Source of the DNA: Armatimonadota bacterium
GTDB taxonomy: Bacteria > Armatimonadota > Armatimonadia > Armatimonadales > Armatimonadaceae
Direction of reading: 5' to 3'
Assembly (NCBI GenBank): GCA_030833025.1
Contig: JAURHZ010000138.1
Span: 1 to 6,300 of the forward strand
Length of the DNA stretch: 6,300 bases
Position 1 is the stretch's first letter. Each line of letters begins with the position of its first letter. The notes under the pieces are model-generated. The model worked only from the letters and a program-made list of their open reading frames with translations, was not told the origin of the DNA and searched no databases. The position numbers and the translations under genes are program-made. Of this stretch, positions 1 to 6,012 are shown in pieces.

Positions 1-616
1 CGCCAAACGGAATACACAATGTATCCATCGTAGCCTTCGGACAAAGCGACCTGATGCCATAGAAGCATCGTATGAGCTCAGCCGCAACTTGACTATCTGT
101 CAGTTTACGAAGAGATCTGTGAGACCAGGTATGGTTACCGACTTCATAACCTGCATCGACCAAGTAGCCCAACTTTGCAGTCGCCTTACCCGCTTGTTGA
201 AACGGTTCAGGATTGTGCATACTTTTCGGCATCACATAAAATGATGCCCGACGCTTCCACCCCGGGGCGTTATCTCGTATGAATTGCTCAAAAATACCAA
301 CTGCACATCGGTCCGTTGGAGTCCCCCCGGGGCTCATCACAAACTGTGACCTACGACCATCATCAAATGTCAGGACAACGGGAACCAAACCTTTTGGTAC
401 TTGTGACAGCGCTGCATGAGACCGAAGGTCTCTCAGATTGATGGGATACATGCCGTATTGCAAGAGTAGCTTCAAATGATGGCGAAAGGTAGCCTGTGAC
501 ACATTTAAACCACGACTGTCGAATGATCGTGAGTCATCGACTGAGTGGTACATTATGACTGGTATTCGGCCCAGCTCATTTGGTCGACGGAGGTTGTACT
601 CAGCGGATGGTTGCAT
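1..616 (-). CDS. Polysaccharide deacetylase (NodB domain), C-terminus cut by window edge
   Basis: Metal-dependent hydrolase that removes acetyl groups from a glycan; the substrate cannot be told from sequence. Seen: an open frame of 205 residues from ATG 616-614 to the left edge. An early strand carries PVIMYHSVDD (19-28). TFDDG (83-87) holds the catalytic and metal-binding aspartates D85/D86. NHTWSH (161-166) supplies the metal-binding pair H162/H166. A late TLCIPFG (about 199-205) resembles the family's TLALPYG motif. The spacing between motifs 1 and 2, with a SQF after TFDDGRR, fits the subgroup often found as secreted lipoproteins. Odd: an in-frame TAG at 631-629 lies just upstream, so the protein starts 18 residues before the domain without signal peptide or lipobox. 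No Shine-Dalgarno precedes the ATG; a TAGAAT box (631-626, minus strand) could give a leaderless message. Divergent from recN. The fold is certain; start and location are less so. Confidence 0.88.
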   Translation of the reverse strand, partial: MQPSAEYNLRRPNELGRIPVIMYHSVDDSRSFDSRGLNVSQATFRHHLKLLLQYGMYPINLRDLRSHAALSQVPKGLVPVVLTFDDGRRSQFVMSPGGTPTDRCAVGIFEQFIRDNAPGWKRRASFYVMPKSMHNPEPFQQAGKATAKLGYLVDAGYEVGNHTWSHRSLRKLTDSQVAAELIRCFYGIRSLCPKATMDTLCIPFG

Positions 617-714
617 ACGGTCGATATTCTATTCGAATTCCAGTTGTGTAACTGTTATCTTTGCAGAGATTTATTCGTTAAGTACAAATGGGAACACCCG
701 CCTAGAGGGACAAT
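617..714. promoter_or_regulatory. Divergent intergenic region between deacetylase and recN
   Basis: This 98-bp gap must hold both start regions. Seen on the plus strand: a weak sigma-70-like pair TTGCAG (661-666) and TACAAA (683-688) with a 16-bp spacer, which would start transcription near 695. It is followed by a good Shine-Dalgarno, AGAGGGA (704-710), four bases before the recN ATG. Two palindromes are also visible: ATTCGAAT (631-638), and CAGTT-GTGT-AACTG (641-654). On the minus strand TAGAAT (631-626) could be a -10 box for the deacetylase, and it overlaps the first palindrome. recN is DNA-damage-induced in many bacteria, so an SOS-type operator here would make sense, but neither palindrome matches a LexA box I know. 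The promoter calls are inference. Confidence 0.35.
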
Positions 715-2358
715 ATGTTACTGGAATTGGATATTCGCAACTTCGCATTGGTAGAGCACGCAAATCTTGAGTTTGAAGGCGGCTTTACCGTGATGACAGG
801 TGAGACCGGTGCTGGGAAGTCGATTTTGCTAGATGCACTTGGACTAGCCCTCGGTGAGCGTACCAGTTCCGATGTTGTGAGACATGGTGCATCGGCTGCA
901 CGCGTACAGGCGAGATTTGATCTAAGCCAAATCCCGGATGCAGTTTCTGTGGTTGCAGAAAGTCTTGGGATTCCGCTCGATGAAGGTGAACTCATTGTTG
1001 ATCGTGAACTGACATCGGCTGGGAAAAATACGGCTCGGGCTAATGGAGTATTGGTCACAGTCTCGAATCTGAAGCACCTGACCACTGCACTCGTTGTGAA
1101 CTCTGGTCAGCATGATCAGCAGCGATTGCTTGAGCCTGCTCGTCAGATGCAGTGGTTTGATAACTCATCCCCAGACCTCCGTAGTGCTCGTAAGGCCGTA
1201 CAAGAAACGTTTACACAATGGCAGCGATGTGAAACGGAACTACAGAGCGTTGTAAACGGAGCACGTGAGCGTGCACGTGAAATGGACTTGCTAGCATATC
1301 AAGTTCAGGAAATCGAAGATGCTTCTCTTGAACCGGGAGAGGATCTATCAATTGAAGAGCAGCTTCAACTCGCATCCAATGCCGAAAAGCGCCGTACTCA
1401 TGCTGGAAGTGTAATCGCCGAGCTTGCTAAGTCTCAACTCTATACATCGATCAGAGATGCCGAACGTTTAGCATCACTGGACGCTAGCCTCACCCACCTT
1501 CCAGAAGCAATCAATGGTGTCGTTGCGACGATTGAGGATCTGGCGAGTGATCTAACTCGATATTCTTCTTCGATTGATGTTGATGAACAGCTAGTACTGA
1601 CCTTAGATAATCGTCGTCAACTAATCAGGGACTTACTTCGAAAATACGGTCCACAGATCGAAGATGTCTTCGCATTCAAGGAACGGTCTGAGATTCGCCT
1701 TAGTGAGCTGTCATCCATCTCAGAATCTCAGTCCGAGCTGGAACAAGCCGTAGAAGATGCGTGGCTTGCATATAGTTCAGCTGCAAAGGCCCTTACCGAA
1801 GCCCGTATAGCGTCACGCCCCGCGTTCTGTAGCCGTATCGAAGGATACTTACATCGGCTGGCGATGCCGCATGCTTCGTTTGACCTATCGATAACTGAGT
1901 GTGATGCGTCGCAAACTGGAAATGAGATGGTCCAGTTTCTTTTTGCGCCGAACCCTGGTCAGCCCGCTAAGCCATTAGGTCGCATTGCATCTGGTGGAGA
2001 AATGTCTCGTGTACTCTTAGCGTTAACGGCAGAGCTGGCATCTGTAGATGAAACACCGGTCTATGTGTTCGATGAAATTGATGCAGGTATTGGTGGGAAA
2101 ACTGCACATTCGGTTGCAGCCACTCTAGGAGACTTGTCACGTTATGGACAGGTTTTATGCATTTCGCACCTTCCCGTTGTCGCTGCAGCTGCAACACAAC
2201 AGTTTGTAATCGAGAAAGTCGTCCACAATGGTCAAACGAGTGTGACAATTACCGATGTTCGAGGAGAAACGCGTGTCAGTGAGATGGCGCGTATGCTTTA
2301 CGGTAAAGCCGATCAGATTTCTCTAGAAAGTGCGCGACAGCTGTTGGGGACACAGTAA
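715..2358 (+). CDS. recN: DNA repair protein RecN
   Basis: Cytoplasmic SMC-like ATPase that acts at DNA double-strand breaks, tethering ends and aiding RecA-dependent recombinational repair. Seen, in 547 residues (the usual family length is about 550-570): an N-terminal ATPase lobe starting LELDIRNFALVEHANLEF, typical of RecN; Walker A GETGAGKS (29-36); the family segment SGQHDQQRLL (130-139); a central charged helical part (about 155-370), expected to form the short coiled coil; ABC signature SGGEMSR (426-432); Walker B VYVFDEIDAGIGG (449-461) with D453/E454; and an H-loop SH (484-485). All catalytic motifs are intact. The ATG at 715 is supported by AGAGGGA at 704-710 and by the N-terminus matching the family. 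It is the only plus-strand gene here and appears to be monocistronic. It converges on a tRNA gene whose 3' end lies one base past the stop codon, and no intrinsic terminator is visible after it. Confidence 0.97.
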   Translation: MLLELDIRNFALVEHANLEFEGGFTVMTGETGAGKSILLDALGLALGERTSSDVVRHGASAARVQARFDLSQIPDAVSVVAESLGIPLDEGELIVDRELTSAGKNTARANGVLVTVSNLKHLTTALVVNSGQHDQQRLLEPARQMQWFDNSSPDLRSARKAVQETFTQWQRCETELQSVVNGARERAREMDLLAYQVQEIEDASLEPGEDLSIEEQLQLASNAEKRRTHAGSVIAELAKSQLYTSIRDAERLASLDASLTHLPEAINGVVATIEDLASDLTRYSSSIDVDEQLVLTLDNRRQLIRDLLRKYGPQIEDVFAFKERSEIRLSELSSISESQSELEQAVEDAWLAYSSAAKALTEARIASRPAFCSRIEGYLHRLAMPHASFDLSITECDASQTGNEMVQFLFAPNPGQPAKPLGRIASGGEMSRVLLALTAELASVDETPVYVFDEIDAGIGGKTAHSVAATLGDLSRYGQVLCISHLPVVAAAATQQFVIEKVVHNGQTSVTITDVRGETRVSEMARMLYGKADQISLESARQLLGTQ

Positions 2359-2359
2359 A

Positions 2360-2433
2360 TCCGCCCGACAGGATTCGAACCTGTGACCTTTGGCTTCGGA
2401 GGCCAACGCTCTAATCCACTGAGCTACGGGCGG
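2360..2433 (-). tRNA. tRNA-Arg, anticodon CCG
   Basis: Decodes the arginine codon CGG. Seen on the minus strand: a 7-bp acceptor stem CCGCCCG/CGGGCGG; D arm GCTC/GAGC; anticodon stem TTGGC/GCCAA around the seven-base loop CTCCGAA, giving anticodon CCG at 2399-2397; a five-base variable loop; T arm ACAGG/CCTGT with loop TTCGAAT; and discriminator base A at 2360. All stems pair perfectly. The next three bases read TTT, so the CCA end is not encoded and must be added by CCA-adding enzyme. The 3' end is one base from the recN stop codon (2358), so the 3' trailer of the precursor is antisense to the end of recN. A candidate promoter lies just upstream (2473-2444). Confidence 0.97.
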
Positions 2434-2443
2434 AAACTGATGT

Positions 2444-2473
2444 ATTGTAGTGTGCCCCGACGGGGTATGCCAT
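2444..2473 (-). promoter_or_regulatory. Candidate promoter of tRNA-Arg
   Basis: Minus strand: -35 ATGGCA (2473-2468, 4 of 6 consensus bases), an 18-bp spacer, and -10 TACAAT (2449-2444, 5 of 6). Transcription would begin near 2437, a few bases before the mature tRNA 5' end at 2433. The position fits a tRNA promoter well. The spacer overlaps the hairpin at 2451-2484. Assignment is by pattern only. Confidence 0.45.
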
Positions 2474-2484
2474 GTCGAGGCACA
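2451..2484 (-). repeat. Hairpin between small gene and tRNA
   Basis: Inverted repeat with arms TGTGCCCCGAC (2451-2461, plus) and GTCGAGGCACA (2474-2484), around a 12-nt loop. In minus-strand RNA all 11 positions pair, one as a G-U wobble. In plus-strand RNA the same position (C2457 with A2478) is a mismatch, so the structure suits minus-strand transcripts, which would come from the small gene ending at 2493. No U-run follows on either strand, so it is not a classical intrinsic terminator. It could be a 3'-end stabiliser, a terminator variant, or a protein site over the tRNA promoter. Confidence 0.5.
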
Positions 2485-2492
2485 GCACTTAG

Positions 2493-2732
2493 TTAGATTC
2501 TGTAGTGCTTTTCATGCTCATCTAATTCCGGTATGTGCATAGAGTGCTTTTCAGCCCATTCAACAGTATCAATCCAACGCTGCCGGCGAGCGTTATCAGT
2601 CGCATTTGGTGCGAGCATATGCGGTGGCTCGGGAATATCATCCTTATCAGGGTGAGCGTTCCACTCTTCCACCAGCTTGTCGAAGATGTCAGACCATTTC
2701 CACACCATTGGGCAAATGAAGTCCTCGTCCAT
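2493..2732 (-). CDS. Small acidic Trp-rich protein of unknown function
   Basis: I do not recognise a named family. Seen: 79 residues from ATG 2732-2730, with five tryptophans (W11, W13, W24, W53, W59), one cysteine in a CPM motif (7-9), a proline- and acid-rich middle (DKDDIPEPP, 29-37), and a likely helix RRQRWIDTVEWAEKH (49-63). There is no signal peptide or membrane segment, so it is probably cytosolic. The composition and the RWIDTVEWAEKH-type helix resemble conserved small hypotheticals, and the reading frame looks genuinely coding. A GGGGGA Shine-Dalgarno lies seven bases before the ATG. A GTG at 2747-2745 would add five residues but lies within that ribosome-binding region. The gene sits 60 bp after the sugar-nucleotide operon on the same strand. 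It may be read through from it, or be driven from its own promoter (2782-2752), which overlaps a 13-bp inverted repeat. Function unknown. Confidence 0.72.
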   Translation of the reverse strand: MDEDFICPMVWKWSDIFDKLVEEWNAHPDKDDIPEPPHMLAPNATDNARRQRWIDTVEWAEKHSMHIPELDEHEKHYRI

Positions 2733-2763
2733 GTTATTGTCCCCCACTGCGACAATAACATGG
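2729..2763. promoter_or_regulatory. Perfect 13-bp inverted repeat over the small gene's start
   Basis: Arms CCATGTTATTGTC (2729-2741) and GACAATAACATGG (2751-2763) are perfect reverse complements, separated by nine bases, with centres 22 bp (about two helical turns) apart. One arm contains the start codon of the small gene (2732-2730). The loop holds most of the Shine-Dalgarno, and the other arm covers a candidate -10 box. As DNA it would be a strong operator for a dimeric or tetrameric regulator. As RNA it is a hairpin that buries the AUG in its stem and shows the Shine-Dalgarno in the loop. No U-run follows, so an intrinsic terminator is unlikely. The symmetry is certain; its role is inference. 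Confidence 0.65.
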
Positions 2764-2782
2764 ACTTAGCATAGCCTGTCAA
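2752..2782 (-). promoter_or_regulatory. Candidate promoter of the small gene
   Basis: Minus strand: a perfect -35 TTGACA (2782-2777), a long 19-bp spacer, and a partial -10 TATTGT (2757-2752, 4 of 6). The predicted start near 2745 would give a very short leader beginning at the Shine-Dalgarno. The -10 lies inside one arm of the inverted repeat at 2729-2763, as expected for repressor control. The long spacer weakens the call. Confidence 0.4.
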
Positions 2783-2792
2783 GGAGAAAAGT

Positions 2793-3788
2793 TTATCTAG
2801 TCGGTCGATTCCCTTCGACGATGATGCCTCCAAAGATTGTGTGAGTGCTTGAAACGGTAACACCTTCGCCAACAATACAGTTTTCTAAGGTCGTTCCACT
2901 CTTTACAATCGCACCATCCCACAAAATTGAGTTGCGAACCGTCGTACCAGCCTCAACAATTGCGCGTTGTCCAACTACTGTATGGTCTTCAATCGTGCCT
3001 AACACGACTGCACCATCACAAACGATGCAATCACCGCTACGGGTAGCACCTGTTGGTAGCTCAGCATGAACTAGACCATCAATAACGTCACGTTGGGCTT
3101 GTCGATACACAGCAACATTACCAACATCCATCCAGTAACGGGTTGTTTCCATAGCTGCAACACGTAATCCCTTAGAAAGTAAGTCAGGGAGAACATTGTT
3201 ACCTACGCCGTAGAACTGCCCTTGAGGAATGTGGTTGAAGACTTCAGGACTGAAGACATACATTCCGGTATTTGCCAAGTTGCTAAATGCTTCTTCGGGC
3301 TTTGGCTTTTCCTGAAACCGCTGAACCAAACCATCGTCACCAACAACGGCAATGCCAAATTGGCTTGTGTCAGATACGCGCTTGACTGGCATCGTCGCAA
3401 CAGCATTCCTGTCGATATGGAACTGAACAAGCGCTTCCAAATCGATATCGGTAAGGTCATCTCCACCAATTACCAAGAATGGCTCGCCTGACCCATCATC
3501 AAAGAATGACTGAACTCGCTTGAGACCGCCTGCATCCCCGCAAAGCTCGTTTTCAATGGCTAGCGTTACATTGACTCCATATGCAGAGCCATCACCAATC
3601 TTTGCTGCCAGAACATCATGTAAATACTGTGCGTTAACAATGACATCCCGAACGCCGATTTGCCTAAGGTGGTCCAAGATATGTCCAAGCACAGGTTTTC
3701 CCACAACGGGTACCATCGGTTTTGGGACCGATCGTGTTAGTGGATCTAAGCGACTACCAAGGCCTGCGCCCAGTACCATTGCCTTCAT
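2793..3788 (-). CDS. NDP-sugar synthase (mannose-1-phosphate guanylyltransferase-like), second copy
   Basis: Joins a sugar-1-phosphate to an NTP, releasing pyrophosphate, to make an NDP-sugar in the cytosol. Seen, in 331 residues: a nucleotidyltransferase domain (1 to about 235) with LGAGLGSRLDPLT (6-18), VPKPMVPV (21-28), GDAGG (84-88), GGDDLTD (108-114) holding the metal aspartate, EKP (160-162), NTGMYVF (173-179) and YWMDVG (218-223). A left-handed beta-helix of hexapeptide repeats follows (about 245-325). The sequence resembles the N-terminal half of the large cyanobacterial/Chloroflexota guanylyltransferases fused to a phosphomannomutase; here the mutase half is absent. Odd: GDAGG replaces the common GTAGG, and GGDDLTD replaces NGDVLTD or SGDALTD. 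The ATG lies four bases after the aminotransferase stop, with GGAG (3799-3796) inside that gene, so translation is coupled. It is the last gene of the tight operon. The true sugar and nucleotide are unproven. Confidence 0.88.
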   Translation of the reverse strand: MKAMVLGAGLGSRLDPLTRSVPKPMVPVVGKPVLGHILDHLRQIGVRDVIVNAQYLHDVLAAKIGDGSAYGVNVTLAIENELCGDAGGLKRVQSFFDDGSGEPFLVIGGDDLTDIDLEALVQFHIDRNAVATMPVKRVSDTSQFGIAVVGDDGLVQRFQEKPKPEEAFSNLANTGMYVFSPEVFNHIPQGQFYGVGNNVLPDLLSKGLRVAAMETTRYWMDVGNVAVYRQAQRDVIDGLVHAELPTGATRSGDCIVCDGAVVLGTIEDHTVVGQRAIVEAGTTVRNSILWDGAIVKSGTTLENCIVGEGVTVSSTHTIFGGIIVEGNRPTR

Positions 3789-3791
3789 ACG

Positions 3792-4892
3792 TTAACTCCA
3801 GAATTCGCGGATCTTGTCAGCCACGATTGAACAGTCTCCTGCGTGCAAATCGGGATGTACTGGTATCGATAAGACTTCAGCACAAGCCGCTTCCGAATAA
3901 GGAAACTGACCCTCACGTCCAGAAACAATATCGGCATATGCTGGGGCCAAATGGAGTGCAACTGGGTAGAAAATCCCAGACATAATTCCATGCTGCATGA
4001 GATGATCCTTTAGAGCATCTCGCTGACCATTCATGACCGAAATCGTGAACTGATGGTATGTATGATAGTTGCCTGGCAGTGTCGCTGGAAGTCTGATGGT
4101 ATCGATGTCGGACAATTCTGCTAGGTAGGATTCGGCATTTGATCGACGCTTTTCCGTCCAGGTCGGAAGCATTTTCACTTTTGCTGATAGTACGGCTGCT
4201 TGAATGGCATCCAGTCGGCTACAAACGCCAACTTCACGATAATCATACGTACCCTTAGATCCATGGAAGCGTAATAGCTTGATTTTCTCAGCGTATGAAT
4301 CAATGTTTGTGATAACCATCCCGCCATCTCCAGCCGCACCCAAATTTTTAGTTGGGTAGAAACTGAGTGTGGAGATGTCCGCGGTTGTGCCGAGCTTATT
4401 TCCATTTTGCGTTGCTGCAATAGCTTGTGCGGCATCACCGATGGTTACAAGTGAGTACTTGGTTGCAATACGATTTATATCAACCATATTGGAGATCTGA
4501 CCAAAGAGATGAATCGGAAGAATGACTTTTGTTTTTTCCGTAATGGCAGGTTCTAGGAGCTGCGGGTCCATAGTGTAGGAAATAGGGTCAATGTCTACAA
4601 AGACGGGCTTCGCACCGAGAAGTACGACTGTCTCAACGGTGGCAACAAAGGTGAACGGGCATGTAATTACCTCGTCGCCTGGTCCTACACCTGCAGCCAT
4701 CAATGCCAGCAATAATGCATCCGTTCCATTGCCCACACCAACTGCATGGGCACAGCCTGACAGTTCGGCAATAGATGCTTCAAACGATGACACGATGTCA
4801 CCCAAGATATATCCACCCGACCGCAAAACGTTCAACACATTCGATTCAATTTCACTTTGAAGACTCGCGTGCTGTGCGGCAAGATTTGCCAT
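3792..4892 (-). CDS. DegT/DnrJ/EryC1 family sugar aminotransferase
   Basis: PLP-dependent enzyme that transfers an amino group, usually from glutamate, to a keto-sugar nucleotide, giving an amino sugar for a surface glycan. Seen, numbered from ATG 4892 (366 residues, usual for the family): GNGTDAL (55-61) for cofactor phosphate; CPFTFVAT (78-85); HLFGQ (128-132); GDAAQA (152-157) with D153 facing the pyridine nitrogen; SFYPTKNLGAAGDGG (177-191) with the Schiff-base lysine K182; and C-terminal GIFYPVALHLAPAY (306-319). The SFYPTKNLG and HLFGQ forms resemble the QdtB/FdtB and WbpE type, which act on dTDP- or UDP-linked sugars. Start uncertain: the family usually has a few residues before IPMANL. 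A TTG at 4925 with GGGG seven bases upstream would add 11 residues and overlap the preceding gene. An ATG at 4961 has no ribosome site. The partner dehydratase or dehydrogenase is not in the window. Confidence 0.92.
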   Translation of the reverse strand: MANLAAQHASLQSEIESNVLNVLRSGGYILGDIVSSFEASIAELSGCAHAVGVGNGTDALLLALMAAGVGPGDEVITCPFTFVATVETVVLLGAKPVFVDIDPISYTMDPQLLEPAITEKTKVILPIHLFGQISNMVDINRIATKYSLVTIGDAAQAIAATQNGNKLGTTADISTLSFYPTKNLGAAGDGGMVITNIDSYAEKIKLLRFHGSKGTYDYREVGVCSRLDAIQAAVLSAKVKMLPTWTEKRRSNAESYLAELSDIDTIRLPATLPGNYHTYHQFTISVMNGQRDALKDHLMQHGIMSGIFYPVALHLAPAYADIVSGREGQFPYSEAACAEVLSIPVHPDLHAGDCSIVADKIREFWS

Positions 4893-4905
4893 TGGAATTA
4901 CTTTA

Positions 4906-6012
4906 TTAGTCCGCTGAGCTGACAATACGGGTCCCCTTACGTAGAACAGTTCCAGCAGCATAAACCGATGGAATATTGATAATCACGTCATCCTCAACGT
5001 GACAACCATCATCAAGAATGACGCCTTCTAGGTGACATCCATCCCCGACAAGCACATTGGCCTCAAGAATGACATCTGTTAGGGTGGTACTCGTACCAAT
5101 TCGACAGTTTCTACCTATTACAGAGTTACCAGTCACAGATGCGCCGCTGTGCACGCGAGCATTTTTACCAATATGAACCGTAGGAGCGATGTGTGCCGTT
5201 GGGTTTACTTCAGCTCCTGCTTCGCTCCAATAGCCGGCGACATCCCATGCGCCAGGCGGATCAACTGCGATTTCTCGTGTCAGGATAGCATTTGTGGCCT
5301 GCCGGTACTGTGCTGGGCGACCGATGTCAAGCCAAAAACCCTCCCTAGCGGTCGCGTACACTGGAGCGCCTTGTTGCAGGAGTAGTGGATATGTTTCTCG
5401 CTCAACAGAGACTGCACGACCCGTTGGGATATGCTCTAACGCCTCTGGTTCCATGATATAGATACCTGCATTGATATAGTCCACCCCTGTTGTCTCGAGG
5501 TGTGTCGCACTCGCGAGGGCTTTCTTTATCGACTCTGTTGGTTCACGGAACTCTAGAACTTTACCTGTATGGTCAGTATCAATCACTCCATATGGGCTCG
5601 GGCTAGGCACTTCCTTCAATGTCAACGTCGATATAGACCCCATCGACCGGTGGAAGGACACAATCGAATCCAAATCGAAATCTGTCAGTACATCTCCGTT
5701 CAGCACCACAAAGGTGTCGTTACCGGCAAGCAACTGCGCATTCTTGATTGCGCCTGCTGTACCGAGTGGAGTCGTTTCGATAGCATATTGCATACGCACA
5801 CCAAAGTTGCTGCCATCGCCGAAATGGGCCGCAATCGCATCTGACATATAGTTTGTACAGAAGATAACTTCATCAATACCGTATTTTTTAAGCCACGCTA
5901 CTTGATACTCGAGGAACGGCCGGTTTACTACGGGAATCAGCGGCTTTGGGCGCGTATATGTGAGTGGGCGAAGTCTGGTTCCGGCTCCGCCAGCGATAAT
6001 AATGCCTTTCAC
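4906..6012 (-). CDS. Mannose-1-phosphate guanylyltransferase-like NDP-sugar pyrophosphorylase
   Basis: Makes an NDP-sugar from a sugar-1-phosphate; GDP-mannose is the best guess. Seen, in 368 residues: AGGAGTRLRPLT (7-18) for nucleotide binding; RPKPLIPV (21-28); PLGTAGAI (82-89); LNGDVLTDFD (104-113) with metal aspartate D107; NAGIYIMEPE (181-190); SVERETYPLLL (202-212); and FWLDIGRPAQYRQA (226-239). A left-handed beta-helix (about 265-360) follows, ending VSSAD. The IPTGRAVSVERE block and the SSxD-like tail match the mycobacterial ManB (Rv3264c)/eukaryotic GMPPB type better than RmlA. Odd: the usual FxEKP reads FREPTE (155-160), so the lysine that normally contacts the sugar phosphate is missing. 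It starts at GTG, which shares GTGA with the galU stop, and has a strong AAAGGAG (6027-6021) eight bases away, so it is coupled to galU. Glucose-1-phosphate thymidylyltransferase remains an alternative. Confidence 0.9.
   Translation of the reverse strand: MKGIIIAGGAGTRLRPLTYTRPKPLIPVVNRPFLEYQVAWLKKYGIDEVIFCTNYMSDAIAAHFGDGSNFGVRMQYAIETTPLGTAGAIKNAQLLAGNDTFVVLNGDVLTDFDLDSIVSFHRSMGSISTLTLKEVPSPSPYGVIDTDHTGKVLEFREPTESIKKALASATHLETTGVDYINAGIYIMEPEALEHIPTGRAVSVERETYPLLLQQGAPVYATAREGFWLDIGRPAQYRQATNAILTREIAVDPPGAWDVAGYWSEAGAEVNPTAHIAPTVHIGKNARVHSGASVTGNSVIGRNCRIGTSTTLTDVILEANVLVGDGCHLEGVILDDGCHVEDDVIINIPSVYAAGTVLRKGTRIVSSAD

Noticed and set aside
634..647. Gram-positive LexA box-like CGAA-N6-GTT sequence upstream of recN
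   Set aside because: Several consensus positions fail (CGAAC...GTTCG is not met), so I do not call it a LexA site.
545..770. Plus-strand short open frames before and across the recN start
   Set aside because: They are antisense to the deacetylase start and run through the intergenic region, with no ribosome site and no recognisable protein.
702..1113. Minus-strand open frames opposite the 5' part of recN
   Set aside because: They lie antisense to the conserved Walker A region and have Ser/Arg-rich, low-complexity translations typical of shadows.
2360..2433. tRNA gene as an integration (att) site
   Set aside because: No integrase, no direct repeat of the tRNA 3' end and no foreign-looking genes are in the window.
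2729..2763. Intrinsic terminator of the sugar-nucleotide operon
   Set aside because: The stem is AT-rich and is followed on the minus strand by coding sequence of the small gene, not a U-run.
2522..2875. 117-codon open frame on the minus strand across the end of the sugar synthase and the small gene
   Set aside because: It overlaps two better-supported frames, has no family motif, and its internal ATG is created by the inverted-repeat arm. It is a frame shadow.
4893..4961. Extended aminotransferase start at ATG 4961
   Set aside because: It would overlap the preceding gene by 56 bp, has no Shine-Dalgarno, and the added residues do not match the family N-terminus.
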